Assembly (NCBI RefSeq): GCF_001423485.1
Contig: NZ_LMOD01000001.1
Coordinates: forward strand, 378,617-442,616
Source of the DNA: Microbacterium sp. Leaf320
GTDB taxonomy: Bacteria > Actinomycetota > Actinomycetes > Actinomycetales > Microbacteriaceae
Length of the DNA: 64,000 bases
Reading direction: 5' to 3'
Part shown: positions 48,722 to 58,900 of the stretch, one piece after another
Layout of the letters: every line of letters begins with the position of its first letter
How positions within the stretch are numbered: position 1 is the first letter of the stretch
Translations under genes and position numbers: made by a program
Notes under the pieces: generated by a model
Databases searched by the model: none
What the model saw: the letters and a program-made list of their open reading frames with translations, nothing else
What the model was told of the DNA's origin: nothing

Positions 48722-49846
48722 ATGGCGCTGCGCGTTGGCGTGATCGGTGGAGGCCAGCTGGCCAGGATGATGATCGCCCCGGCGGTCGAGCTCGGACTCG
48801 ATCTGCGGGTGCTCGCTGAAGACGAGGGCATGTCGGCGCAGCTCGCCGCGACCGCGGTCGGCGACTACCACGACCTCGAGGTGGTGCGCGCGTTCGTGAA
48901 GGACGTCGACGTCGTCACCTTCGATCACGAGCACGTCCCACAGGAGATCTTGAGAGCCCTGGTCGACGACGGCGTCGCCGTGCACCCGGGGCCCGATGCA
49001 CTGCAGTTCGCTCAGGACAAGCTCGTCATGCGTGCTCGCCTCGCCGACCTCGGCGTGCCGCAGCCCGACTGGGCGCCGGTGCGCGACGTCTCAGAGCTGC
49101 AGGCCTTCCTCGACGAGCACGACGGACAGGGCGTCGTCAAGACCCCGCGTGGCGGGTATGACGGCAAGGGCGTCCGCGTCGTCCGTGCCGCCGCAGAGGC
49201 TCAGGACTGGTTCGACGGTCTCGCCGACGGCGAGGCGCTGCTGGTCGAGGAACTCGTCGGCTTCGTGCGGGAGCTCGCGCAGCAGGTGGCGCGGCGTCCC
49301 AGTGGTCAGATCGTCGCCTACCCGGTCGTCGAGACCGTGCAGCGTGACGGTGTGTGCGCCGAGGTCATCGCTCCCGCTCCGCAGGCCGCCGAGCGTCTGG
49401 TTCAGGTGGCCGGCGAGATCGGCCGCTCGATCGCCGAGGGGCTCGGAGTCACGGGCATGCTCGCTGTCGAGCTGTTCGAGACCGACGACGAGCGGATCCT
49501 CGTGAACGAGCTGGCGATGCGTCCTCACAACAGCGGCCACTGGAGTCAGGACGGCGCCGTGACCGGACAGTTCGAGCAGCATCTGCGCGCCGTGGCGGAT
49601 CTGCCCCTCGGAGACACGACCCCGCGTGCTGCGTGGTCGGTCATGGTGAACATCCTCGGAGGTCCGAAGGAGGGGGCGCTCGGCGACCGCTTCGCCGGTG
49701 CGATGAGGGAGCACCCGACGGCTAAGATCCATACCTACGGCAAGGCTCCGCGCCCTGGCCGCAAGGTCGGCCATGTGAACGTGACCGGTGATGATCTCGA
49801 TGACGCCGTGTACGTCGCCAGGGCGGCAGCGGCTCACTTCGACTGA
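48722..49846 (+). CDS. purK: N5-carboxyaminoimidazole ribonucleotide synthase
   Basis: 374 residues from ATG 48722. ATP-grasp enzyme that makes N5-CAIR from AIR, bicarbonate and ATP in purine synthesis. VGVIGGGQLARM at the N-terminus, VVKTPRGGYDGKGV (ATP loop), LVEELVGFVRELAQQVARR and NELAMRPHNSGHW are PurK hallmarks. GGAGG precedes the ATG. It is followed by purE under its own leaderless promoter. Confidence 0.93.
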   Translation: MALRVGVIGGGQLARMMIAPAVELGLDLRVLAEDEGMSAQLAATAVGDYHDLEVVRAFVKDVDVVTFDHEHVPQEILRALVDDGVAVHPGPDALQFAQDKLVMRARLADLGVPQPDWAPVRDVSELQAFLDEHDGQGVVKTPRGGYDGKGVRVVRAAAEAQDWFDGLADGEALLVEELVGFVRELAQQVARRPSGQIVAYPVVETVQRDGVCAEVIAPAPQAAERLVQVAGEIGRSIAEGLGVTGMLAVELFETDDERILVNELAMRPHNSGHWSQDGAVTGQFEQHLRAVADLPLGDTTPRAAWSVMVNILGGPKEGALGDRFAGAMREHPTAKIHTYGKAPRPGRKVGHVNVTGDDLDDAVYVARAAAAHFD

Positions 49847-49894
49847 GGCTGTTCCAGAGGTGTGCCGTTCGGGGTTTCTCCCAGCAGTAGACCG

Positions 49895-49900
49895 TAGCCT
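49895..49900 (+). promoter_or_regulatory. -10 box of purE (leaderless)
   Basis: TAGCCT, six bases, GTG 49907. So purE need not depend on purK transcription. Confidence 0.55.
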
Positions 49901-49906
49901 GAGTGG

Positions 49907-50422
49907 GTGACTGAGCCATTGCACTCCTCCGCAGCGCCCCTCGTCGGTGTCGTCATGGGTTCCGACTCCGACTGGCGCGTGATGAGCGATGCCTCTCAGT
50001 CGCTGACAGACTTCGGGATCCCGCACGAGGTGGAGGTCGTCTCGGCGCACCGCACGCCCGACAAGCTCATGAAGTATGCGAGGGAAGCCCGCGCGCGCGG
50101 CATCCGCGTGATCATCGCCGGTGCCGGTGGCGCCGCGCATCTTCCGGGCATGCTCGCGTCGATGACGGCGCTGCCGGTCATCGGCGTCCCGGTGCCGCTG
50201 GCCTATCTCGACGGTATGGACTCGCTCCTGTCGATCGTCCAGATGCCCGCCGGGATCCCGGTGGCCACCGTGTCGATCGGGGGAGCGCGCAACGCCGGCA
50301 TCCTCGCCGCGCGGATCCTGGGAACGTCCGACGACGACCTCGCCGACCGCGTCGAAGCCTATGCACTCGACCTCGAAGCTCAGGTCGAGGAGAAGAACGA
50401 ACGGTTGAAGGGGTCGCTGTGA
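49907..50422 (+). CDS. purE: N5-CAIR mutase
   Basis: 171 residues. [41 protein letters not shown] and [17 protein letters not shown] are class I PurE motifs; it works with PurK to make CAIR. GTG start. The last bases overlap the GTG of the LCP gene (four bases), which ties wall-polymer attachment to purine genes in one transcript, as also in mycobacteria by memory. Confidence 0.94.
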   Translation: MTEPLHSSAAPLVGVVMGSDSDWRVMSDASQSLTDFGIPHEVEVVSAHRTPDKLMKYAREARARGIRVIIAGAGGAAHLPGMLASMTALPVIGVPVPLAYLDGMDSLLSIVQMPAGIPVATVSIGGARNAGILAARILGTSDDDLADRVEAYALDLEAQVEEKNERLKGSL

Positions 50423-51873
50423 CCCTTGCCCCGCCGCGCGGGTCGGCGCGACCGCTGATCGAGACGCGCCCTCTGCGGAATCCGGATCCGTCCGATGCCG
50501 GGACGATGACGAAGCGCGGCTGGTGGCTGGTGCTGATGAACGTGCTCGTTCCTGGTTCGGCTCAGGTGCTCGCGGGCAACCGCAGACTCGGGCGCTTCGG
50601 CCTGGGTGCGACGCTTCTCGCGTGGTTCCTGGTGATCGTCGGCGCGGGCCTCGCTCTGTTCGCGCGCCCGGTGCTGCTGTGGCTCACCGTCGGCGGCGGC
50701 TGGTTCTCGGCCGTGATCCTCACGCTGGTTCAGGTGCTGATCATCGCCTATATCGTGCTGTGGATCGTTCTTACCTTCGACGTGCTCCGGCTCGTGCGGA
50801 TCGTCAGGGTCACCGGCCCGTCGAAGTTCGCCATTCCACTCGTCGCCCTGCTGCTGCTCGGTCTCGTCGGCACGGGCATGGGATACGCGGCGTCGTACGT
50901 CGGCACCGCGCGCGGCACGATCAGCACCATCTTCGGTCAGAGCGGGCCCAGCCTGCCGCCGAGCGAGGGGTACTACAACATCCTCTTGCTCGGTGCCGAC
51001 AGCGGAGACGGCCGCGACTCCATGCGCTTCGACAGCATCTCGGTCGTCTCGGTGAACGCGACGACCGGCGCCGTCACCATCACCGGCATCCCGCGCGAGC
51101 TCCCGAACGCGCCGTTCAGCGAGGGCAGCCCGATGCAGGCGCTGTACCCGAACGGCTTCGAGGGACACGGCTCGAGCTCCTGCGGATGGAACGGCTGGAT
51201 GAACCACGTGCGTAACGCCGCGGAGATCTGCCGTGAGGACAAGGGCCAAGGGCTCTATCCCGATGCGCTGGATCAAGGCTCCGATCCGGGTATCGAGGCG
51301 ACGAAGGATGCCGCAGAGGGCGTCCTCGGCATCGAGATCCCGTATTACGTCTTCGTCGACATGCACGGCTTCGCGGCCCTCGTCGATGCGCTCGGCGGAG
51401 TGGACATCAACGTCACGGAGCGACTGCCTATGGGCGGCCCGCCCGAGGGCACGGATCCGTACGATGTCGATGCCTGGGCCATCGGGTGGATCGAGGTCGG
51501 CCAGCAGCACATGAACGGTGACACCGCGCAGTGGTACGCGCGATCGCGGTATACGACGAGCGACTGGGACCGCATGAAGCGCCAGCGCGAGCTGCAGGAG
51601 GCGATCCTCGCGCAGTTCACGCCGCAGACGGTGCTCACCCGCTTCAACGAGGTGGCTGCTGCGGGAACCGCACTCATCAGCACCGATCTGCCTCAGGACA
51701 AGCTGCCGGAGTTCTTCGATCTGATGACGAAGGCCAAGGAGCAGACGATCACGACGATCGAGCTCACCCCCGAGAACGGCGTGGATGAGCACACACCTGA
51801 TTACGCGTACATCCACGACCTGATGCAGCAGACACTGCACCCGCCGACGGAGACTCCGACCCCGACGCCCTGA
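50419..51873 (+). CDS. LytR-CpsA-Psr (LCP) glycopolymer ligase with four N-terminal helices
   Basis: 484 residues. Four membrane helices (about residues 35-55, 60-85, 95-125, 135-160), then the LCP domain: [19 protein letters not shown], an arginine in [53 protein letters not shown] enzymes move undecaprenyl-linked glycopolymers to peptidoglycan. Cys residues in the inserted loop (SSCGWNG, AEICRED) could form a disulfide outside the cell. GTG start overlapping purE. It could attach the polymers made by the CDP-glycerol transferases. Confidence 0.9.
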   Translation: MTLAPPRGSARPLIETRPLRNPDPSDAGTMTKRGWWLVLMNVLVPGSAQVLAGNRRLGRFGLGATLLAWFLVIVGAGLALFARPVLLWLTVGGGWFSAVILTLVQVLIIAYIVLWIVLTFDVLRLVRIVRVTGPSKFAIPLVALLLLGLVGTGMGYAASYVGTARGTISTIFGQSGPSLPPSEGYYNILLLGADSGDGRDSMRFDSISVVSVNATTGAVTITGIPRELPNAPFSEGSPMQALYPNGFEGHGSSSCGWNGWMNHVRNAAEICREDKGQGLYPDALDQGSDPGIEATKDAAEGVLGIEIPYYVFVDMHGFAALVDALGGVDINVTERLPMGGPPEGTDPYDVDAWAIGWIEVGQQHMNGDTAQWYARSRYTTSDWDRMKRQRELQEAILAQFTPQTVLTRFNEVAAAGTALISTDLPQDKLPEFFDLMTKAKEQTITTIELTPENGVDEHTPDYAYIHDLMQQTLHPPTETPTPTP

Positions 51874-52018
51874 CATGTGCCGGCCCGACAGATTCGGGAT
51901 GAGAGCGCGTGTTGCTGCTGTGTGGGCGCGGTCTTCGAGACCGGTTGACCTGGTGGGCACGAGTTATCGTGCTGGGTGCCGAAACGGCGTGACCGCTTCG
52001 CCGAGAGGGCGCGAATAA

Positions 52019-52060
52019 GCCCACGACCGCCACCTGAGAGTGAGAGTGACGGTCGTGGGC
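52019..52060. terminator. Hairpin after the LCP gene
   Basis: 11-bp arms 52019-52029 and 52050-52060 (GCCCACGACCG / CGGTCGTGGGC), 20-base loop. Placed 146 bases past the LCP stop. The 280-base gap between the LCP and sorted-protein genes also has a second hairpin; the remainder shows nothing recognisable. Confidence 0.6.
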
Positions 52061-52085
52061 CTCCGGTACGAGACCGGATTCACCA

Positions 52086-52122
52086 GACGACGGTGATCGG
52101 AGGGGGAGGGATCACCGTCGTC
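52086..52122. terminator. Hairpin after the sorted surface-protein gene
   Basis: Perfect 13-bp arms 52086-52098 and 52110-52122, with an 11-base all-purine loop on the plus strand. It lies 32 bases past the stop of the minus-strand gene at 52155 and probably ends it. Confidence 0.6.
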
Positions 52123-52154
52123 CAGTCGATCCCCGCGTGATGCGAGGATCTGAC

Positions 52155-52736
52155 CTAGGCGCGCTTGCGGCGCACGACTCCTGTCGCGACGAGGGCTCCA
52201 CCAGCCACGAGGGCTGCGGCGCCTCCACCGAGGACCCACGGCGACACACTGCCGCCGGTCAGGGCGAGCTCGAGTCCTCCGCCGGTGAGCGGAAGCTCGG
52301 TGCCTGCGCTCGCGACCCCGGGGTCGTGATCGCAGCTTGAGGCGTCGTCGTGTCCCTTCGAGACCGTGATGGTCGCGGTGTACGAGCGCGAGCCGGTGAA
52401 GGCGAGCGAGTACGAACCGTTGCCGTCGGACGGCGGGCGGAAGGTGACGAGGAGGCTGCCGTCGGCAGCCGCCGTGTTTCCGGACACCGCGGAGTCGCCG
52501 GCGTTGAGACCCGAGACGGACACTCCGACGTTCTCGGACGGCAGGAAGTAGCCTGCGCCGAACGCGACGGTCGATACGTCGCAGATGTCGATGATCGGAT
52601 CATCGACTCCCACGCGCGGTGTGCCCGAGTACGAGTCGGATTCGGCCGGAATGACCGGCGCGGCAGAGGCGACAGCAGGTGCCATGAGCACGAGTACGCC
52701 AGCGGTAAGGCTGATTGCAGCCAGTTTCTTCAGCAT
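52155..52736 (-). CDS. Secreted, sortase-anchored surface protein with two tandem sorting motifs
   Basis: 193 residues from ATG 52736. A signal peptide (MLKKLAAISLTAGVLVLMA, cleavage near ASA-AP), a ~115-residue strand-rich domain with two Cys (ICDVST; SSCDHD) and a C-terminal sorting region: LPLTGG, then nine residues on LALTGG, a hydrophobic helix and RRKRA. LPxTG is the general motif and LAxTG that of class E sortases of actinobacteria. GGGGAG precedes the ATG. It is next to envelope genes; no sortase gene is in the window. Function of the exposed domain unknown. Confidence 0.78.
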   Translation of the reverse strand: MLKKLAAISLTAGVLVLMAPAVASAAPVIPAESDSYSGTPRVGVDDPIIDICDVSTVAFGAGYFLPSENVGVSVSGLNAGDSAVSGNTAAADGSLLVTFRPPSDGNGSYSLAFTGSRSYTATITVSKGHDDASSCDHDPGVASAGTELPLTGGGLELALTGGSVSPWVLGGGAAALVAGGALVATGVVRRKRA

Positions 52737-52879
52737 GATTCTCCCCAGAATTTCATGCGGAATCGCCCTCGGATACACCCCTGCATCCGACTGCGTGAGT
52801 TCTTCCTGTCCCCACGACAGAATTGCAGAACTCAGATATTCCCCAGTGAGAATGACCCTACATCATCAGATCGGGAAAG

Positions 52880-54640
52880 TCACGATGCGCAACGCAGTTG
52901 TTCCCGAGACGTTTCCGGGGTCCGGATCATCGGCGTGTGATCGACGACCGTGAGCCTTTCACCCGCGCCCGTTCCCTGGAACTCGACCGTGATCGTCGAC
53001 GTCTCACCCGGCGCCAGCAGCACCTCGTGCTGCACGGCCGAGCGCGAGCCGAGGAGCGCCGTCTGGACGCTCTCCTCCGCCCCGTCACGATCGATGTGCG
53101 AAGGGGTGGCGCCCTCGGGGCCGTACACGGTGATCAGCGTGCGGGTCGAGCCGGCCGGCACTCCGTAGAAGCCGTCGGCCGTGACGTACGGCGGCAGCGA
53201 CGTGGGGGCGTCTGCCGGGGCGTCGTTCGTCCACGTCACCGTCACCTGAGTGGTCGGCTGGCCGTCGCACGTGCCGATCGAGGTCGAGATGGCGGCGTCT
53301 GTGTAATAGTCCATCTTGCCGCCGGTGGTGTCGTTGAACAGCACACCTACATGGGTTTCGGTGTCGTCGGTCGGAATCGCGCCGCCGAGGGAAGATCCTG
53401 ACAGAAGCTCCTCTTCTTCTTCGTGCGCGCTCCAGATGCGGATGCGGCCCTGATCCGCCGACGTCGCCAGTGCGGAGACCAGGTCCTTCGGCTCGGCCGT
53501 CGACAGAGCGGCAGACAGCAGCGCGGCCGCCGCCTGCGAGAAGATCTCGTCCTGCGCCCTCGGATCCGGGACCGCGGCGTAGATCTCGGAGAGGAGCAGG
53601 CTCACCACCGTCTCCTTCGTGACGGTGAAAGGACCGAAGGTCAGCGGCCCGGTGGCCTTGAGCAGGTTCTCCGTCATGACCGCGTCCACCGCGATGACAC
53701 CGTCGACGGGCTGCCCGAAGCGATCCTGCCAGCGGGTGGCGATCGCGGGGCCCGCCTCGGTGAAGTCCGGGATGCTGGTGAGATTCTGCATGTAACGGCC
53801 TGGGCGGTCCTCGAAGAGTGCGACGGTCGATTCGCTCAGCGGGATCGGGGTGTCCAGCGCGGGAAAGTCAGGGACGGAGGCCTGCTGGACCAGCGTGATG
53901 CGGCCGTTCTCCGCATGGAGCAGTGCGATCGCTCCGATGATTCCGCCGGATGAACGCAGTTCCGCGTTGTTCTGCATCGCCAGCACGTAGTTCCGAGGGC
54001 CCTCCGCGCCGAGCATGGTGGGCAGCAGAGCTGCGGCACCGTGCAGCGAACCCACGACGGTCGCGGCCTGCGTGACGGTAGATCGCATCTCGCGAACGGC
54101 ATCCGCGAGCGGGGGGAGCGTCGCGTCCGCATCGATGCCGAGGGCGCGGTCCTCTGCGGAGCTCAGCGTGGCGCTGGCATCGGCGAGCGAGGGCTCGATC
54201 TGCGCGAACGGCGTGAGGTCGATGACGCCGCCCGACAGCCCCAGGCTCGCGAGGTCGAGTTCCCCTGCGGCCTCGAGCACGGGCACGAGCGCATCGGCGG
54301 CGACATCGTCGGCGATCTCGGCGACATCGCTCACAGCCGTGAAGTTCGGCCCCAACCACGGAACGAACCCGAAGCCCTGCCAGATCGGATCCGAAGTCAG
54401 CTCGTGGGCGGACTTCGCGTGATGGGCGATGCGGGCCGACAGCGAGGCGGCCTTGTCGAGATCGCCCTGGCCGATCGCCTCCTTGAGTTTGGACGACGAC
54501 GTCGCGACCTGCTGCAGATCGTTGACGGCGCCGATGCCGCGGATCGTCACCCACCCGATCGCGAGCACGAGGAACGTCACGATCACCCCGATGGTCCACC
54601 GCAACCACCGACGACGTACAGGCAGGCGTCCGTCACTCAC
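52880..54640 (-). CDS. DUF4012 membrane-anchored extracellular protein
   Basis: 586 residues from GTG 54640. A basic N-terminus and single membrane helix (WTIGVIVTFLVLAIGWVTI) are followed by a helical region, then the DUF4012 core with NYVLAMQNNAELRSSGGIIGA and FGQPVDGVIAVDAVM. One C-terminal domain is strand-rich with a pair of Cys (GTCDG; LRCAS). DUF4012 proteins occur in capsule or wall-polysaccharide regions; their role is unknown. A gap of 143 bases separates it from the sorted-protein gene, which is read in the same direction. Confidence 0.82.
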   Translation of the reverse strand: MSDGRLPVRRRWLRWTIGVIVTFLVLAIGWVTIRGIGAVNDLQQVATSSSKLKEAIGQGDLDKAASLSARIAHHAKSAHELTSDPIWQGFGFVPWLGPNFTAVSDVAEIADDVAADALVPVLEAAGELDLASLGLSGGVIDLTPFAQIEPSLADASATLSSAEDRALGIDADATLPPLADAVREMRSTVTQAATVVGSLHGAAALLPTMLGAEGPRNYVLAMQNNAELRSSGGIIGAIALLHAENGRITLVQQASVPDFPALDTPIPLSESTVALFEDRPGRYMQNLTSIPDFTEAGPAIATRWQDRFGQPVDGVIAVDAVMTENLLKATGPLTFGPFTVTKETVVSLLLSEIYAAVPDPRAQDEIFSQAAAALLSAALSTAEPKDLVSALATSADQGRIRIWSAHEEEEELLSGSSLGGAIPTDDTETHVGVLFNDTTGGKMDYYTDAAISTSIGTCDGQPTTQVTVTWTNDAPADAPTSLPPYVTADGFYGVPAGSTRTLITVYGPEGATPSHIDRDGAEESVQTALLGSRSAVQHEVLLAPGETSTITVEFQGTGAGERLTVVDHTPMIRTPETSREQLRCAS

Positions 54641-54735
54641 CCCTGCATTCAAGCACGAAGCGGCATATCGGGGGTGAGCGGGGGCGACCCGGGTCATGCG
54701 CGGTCACGCTCCCGAGTTCTTCAGCCTGTGACGAC

Positions 54736-54741
54736 TACTGT
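54736..54741 (+). promoter_or_regulatory. -10 box of the GT4-like gene (leaderless)
   Basis: TACTGT, six bases, ATG 54748. Confidence 0.52.
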
Positions 54742-54747
54742 TGTCGC

Positions 54748-55821
54748 ATGGGTGCTCGGCTGCGTGTTGTTCTGGATCAACTGACGCATGTGGTCGATCC
54801 GGATCACGCGTCGGCGGCCTCGGATCTCGCGGCGGCGCTCGTGTCGACAGCCCCGTCCGGCTGCGCTGTGGAGGCGATCATCCCGGCAGGCTCCGAGGTG
54901 CGCATCCCCGGCCTCGCTGACGTGCGCAGGCTCTCGCTCGCGCGGCGGGAGCTCGCGGCATCCTGGCAGCTCGGGATCGCTCCGGGCGTCGGGGGCGGTC
55001 TCATCCACTCCGCGACCTTGATGGCGCCTCTCGTTCGACACGATCGAGTGCACGATCATGACCAGACGACGGTCACCCTGTGGGATCTGCACGCGTGGGA
55101 GTCGCCCAGTGCGCTGCCCAAGGCCGCTGTCGCCTGGCAGCGCGCGATGTTGAAGCGCGCGGTCAAGCACGCGGATGCGGTCGTCGTGCCATCGCACGCC
55201 GTGGGGGAGCGGCTCGCCGAGATCGTCAAGCTCAAGCGGCGGATCCGTGTCATCTCGGGCGCTGCTCCTACGGGCTTCGTCGTCCCGCTCGATGCGGTCG
55301 CGCGTCGCGCCTCACTGTCGCTGCCCTCCGGCTACGTGGTGCTGACCGGTAGCGCGGAGTCGCTGGAAGCCGGATTCCGCGCCGCGGTCGCATCCGGCAA
55401 GGAGGCGGTCGTCCTCGATGCACCGGAGGGAGCCGAGCCGCGGTTCGCAGAGATCGCAGCGGCCGCCGGGCTGCCCGAATCACGTGCGCACGTGCGCGGG
55501 TCGCTGTCTGCGGATGACCGGGCCGCGGTCTTCGCGGGTGCCTCGGCGCTGGTGGCGACGAGCGCGCTCACGGCGTGGCCGTGGCGTGTCGTCGAGGCCA
55601 TGACCCTCGGTGTTCCGGTGATCGCCGTCGACAGCGGAGTGCACCGCGACGTGATCGCGGACGGCGGGGTGATCGTCGATCCCTCGGACGTCCCCGCTGC
55701 GGTCGAGGATGCCGTCGGTGACGGGGCCAGGCGCCTCAGTGTGTTGGGTGCGGATCGGTCGCGATCGTTCTCGTGGCTCGGCGCCGCCGAGCGCGTATGG
55801 GGCCTGCACGCGGACTTGTAA
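54748..55821 (+). CDS. GT-B glycosyltransferase (family 4-like)
   Basis: 357 residues. The N-terminal Rossmann half has HDHDQTTVTLWDLHAWESP and VVPSHAVGERLAEI; the C-terminal half has the family-4 EAMTLGVPVIAVDSGVHRDVIADGGVIVDP, with the usual E-x7-E replaced in part (VVEAMTLGVP). A short loop VLTGSAESLEAGFRAA stands where GT4 enzymes bind the nucleotide sugar. Substrate unknown; adjacent DUF4012 and rml genes suggest a rhamnose-containing polymer. No membrane helix. Confidence 0.82.
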   Translation: MGARLRVVLDQLTHVVDPDHASAASDLAAALVSTAPSGCAVEAIIPAGSEVRIPGLADVRRLSLARRELAASWQLGIAPGVGGGLIHSATLMAPLVRHDRVHDHDQTTVTLWDLHAWESPSALPKAAVAWQRAMLKRAVKHADAVVVPSHAVGERLAEIVKLKRRIRVISGAAPTGFVVPLDAVARRASLSLPSGYVVLTGSAESLEAGFRAAVASGKEAVVLDAPEGAEPRFAEIAAAAGLPESRAHVRGSLSADDRAAVFAGASALVATSALTAWPWRVVEAMTLGVPVIAVDSGVHRDVIADGGVIVDPSDVPAAVEDAVGDGARRLSVLGADRSRSFSWLGAAERVWGLHADL

Positions 55822-55922
55822 TGGGCTGAACGCCAGCTGTGTCTTCTCGGACACGCCGACACGCCCATAGCCAAAATGCTGTAACAGTGGCATCATCTCT
55901 CAACTTCCGTCACACTGGTCAC

Positions 55923-58900
55923 ATGTCTCGACGTGCCCCACGCTCTCGAAACACCCTGAGGATGCCCCGGGTCCTCGCCACGTTCGTCGCAGTCATTGCG
56001 CTCGTGGTCGGTGTATTTGTCCCTGTCGCCTCCGTCTCGGCTGCGCCAACCGCAACGATCGGCGCGGCTCAGGGCCGGGACATCAAGACGACGTTGGATG
56101 GATTCAACCCCGGCAACATCATCAGCGATGCGGTGTTCACCAACCGGAACACCATGACCGAGGCCCAGATCCAGGCCTTCTTCAACAGCAAAGTCTCACG
56201 GTGCCAGGGCGGATCGGACAGGTACGGTCCGATCATCTGCCTCAAGGACTTCACCATCACCTCGGTGAACAGGCCGGCCGACAGGTACTGCCAGGGCTAC
56301 ACAGGCGCTGCCAACGAGTCGGCGGCGCGAATCATCGCCCGCGTCGCGCAGTCCTGCGGCATCAATCCTCAGGTGCTGATCGTCATGCTCCAGAAGGAGC
56401 AGGGGCTCGTCACTCACACCTGGCCGAGCATGAACCGCTACAACGCCGCACTCGGGCAGGGGTGCCCCGACGGCGGCGTGGCCTGCGACCCGAACTACGT
56501 CGGCTTCTTCCACCAGATCTACGGCGCTGCTCGTCAGATGCAGATCTACATGGAGGGGCGCTACTTCACGTACTACGCGCCAGGCAAGACCTGGAACATC
56601 CTCTACAACCCGAATCGGAACTGTGGCAGCGCGCCCGTCTACGTGGCGAACATGGCCACCTCGGCTCTCTACTACTACACGCCGTATCAGCCCAACGCGG
56701 CGGCGATGCGTTCCGGGTACGGCGAGGGCGATGCCTGCTCTGCCTACGGCAACCGGAACTTCTACAATTACTTCACCGACTGGTTCGGGTCGACGCAGGC
56801 CGCCGCAGCGCAGATCCTCAAGGACTCGGCAACGGGGGCGTCATTCCTCGTGACGCAGGGCAAGAAGTACAGCTTCCCGACGAGCGAGCGAGCTGTCCAG
56901 TTCACCTGGGTGGCTCCGGTTCAGACAGTATCGTCGGCACAGCTCGCGAACTATCCAGACGCCGGTGCGATGCCTCGGGCGGTCAGAACCGACGCCGGGC
57001 ACGTCTATCTTCTCGACAGCGGGCGACGCATCTGGGTGCCGTCCTGCGCACGGGCGACGGACTACGGCTGGAATTGCGGTTCTCTCCCCCTCGTCGGTCA
57101 AGGCCAGGTATCTGTCTACGGTGACGGAGGAACTCTGGAGCCGTCGATCGCAGCGCTCGGAACATCGTGGTTGATTCAGTCTTCCTCGCGTCGGGAAGTG
57201 GTCGACCGATCGCTTCTCATGACGTACGGGATGACGACCGGCGCGACTAATGTGTCGGATGCGATGGCCGCCGAGTACAAGCTCGGTGATCCCGTGCTCG
57301 GCGCAGGTGTCTACTCCGACGGGTCCGGAGGCATGCGAGCGATGCTGCAGAACGGCGCCGTCTACGACGTCTCTGCTGAGGGGCAGGTCGCGGCGATGAT
57401 CAATGCGGCAAGGCGACTCACGAAGGACACGTGGGCGCGGATCAACAGCAGCGGCACCCTGCCACTCTCGTTCAGCGCTGGTGGACGTAACTACTTGCAG
57501 GGCGTGGGCGGATGGATGCAGGTTGACGCCTACGGCTCCGCGGTGACGTTCACCCCGATCTCCGCCACCTCGATCACCGGGCTCCCATCTGGAGGACCGG
57601 TTCTCGGAGCGCACTTCGTGCGCGAGCAGTCCAGCGTCCAGGTGTTCCTGGTGTCGGGCGGCACGCTCCAGCCGGCAAATGCGGAGGAGCAGCGATGGAT
57701 CAGCGCCGTCTACGGTGTCTACGCGGGCGTCTACGTCGTCGCCGACAAGTCGCTCGGCAGTCGAGTCGCGCCGTCACAGCGCTTGGTCCGCACAGCTGAC
57801 GGCACAGCCTACCTCCTCGACGGCACGAACCGGTATCGATTCCGAGACTGCACGCAGGTGGCGGACTGGGGCGCTCAGTGCGCTCAGCTCGCGACGGTGG
57901 CAGGTTCGGAGGTCTCTGCCTACAGCGACCGTGGTGTGCTCGAGCGCCTCGTGCGTCAGAGCGACGGAACGATCTGGCTCATCCAGTCGGGCAAGCGTCG
58001 AGAGGTCGTCGACACGACCGTGCTCGCGCAGTTCGGTATCAGCGGTGCCACGAGCAGCGTCTCGACGTCGCTCGTCAAGACACTTGCAGCGGGAGACCCC
58101 GTCCTCGGGGCCGGTGTGTACTCGAACGGCTCAGGGGCGTTCCTGCTGGCTAACCAGGCTGGCTACTTCGCCATCCCGACTGGTGCGCAGGTGACGATGG
58201 TGACGAAGTCCGCGCGCCGACTCACGACCGAGAGCTTCGCGTTGTTGCCCTCACGCGGCGATCTCGGGACGCGCATCCTCAGCGATGGACGGGCGCTGGT
58301 CCTGACTGATGACGGATGGCTGCAGGTCGATGCTGCGCTCTACGGCGGGACGAAGGCATTCGCCGCCGCAGATCCAGGGGCATGGGGCGGGCTGCCTCTG
58401 GTGCTCTCCGAGAACCGACCCCATTTCGTCAAGGATCGATCGTCTACCCAGACCTTCCTCGTCTCGGGCGGTATCCTCCAGCCTGTCGACGGCGATGCCG
58501 CACGTAGTTGGCTCGCCTCCTATTTCGGCCTCTCCTCCCGGTTGTGGGCAGTCGCGGACGGAGCGCTGCGTGGCGTGTCGCTCACGCCGGGGCTCCTGGT
58601 CAAGACGACGGACTCCCAGCTCGTCGTCACCGACGGAGTGTCGGCGTACCGGCTCAGCGACTGCTCGGTGGTCGCGGCTTTCGGCAAAGACTGCGCTGCG
58701 CTGCAGACGGTGCGTCTCGACGCTCTCGGGCTCAAGGACGGCGGCGTGCTCACCTCGTTGCTGCGGGGCCCGGGCGGCGACGTCTGGCTGATCCAGTCGG
58801 GGAAGCGGCGAGAAGTGCCGGATCCGTCCATCTTGGCTGCCTTCGGCATCGGTTCTGCCTCGACGGCCGTGTCGACGGAACTGCTGAAGACCCTTCCGCT

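Noticed and set aside
55839-55922. A 28-residue longer N-terminus of the secreted repeat protein
   Set aside because: It would put the signal peptide too far inside; ATG 55923 gives a normal one.
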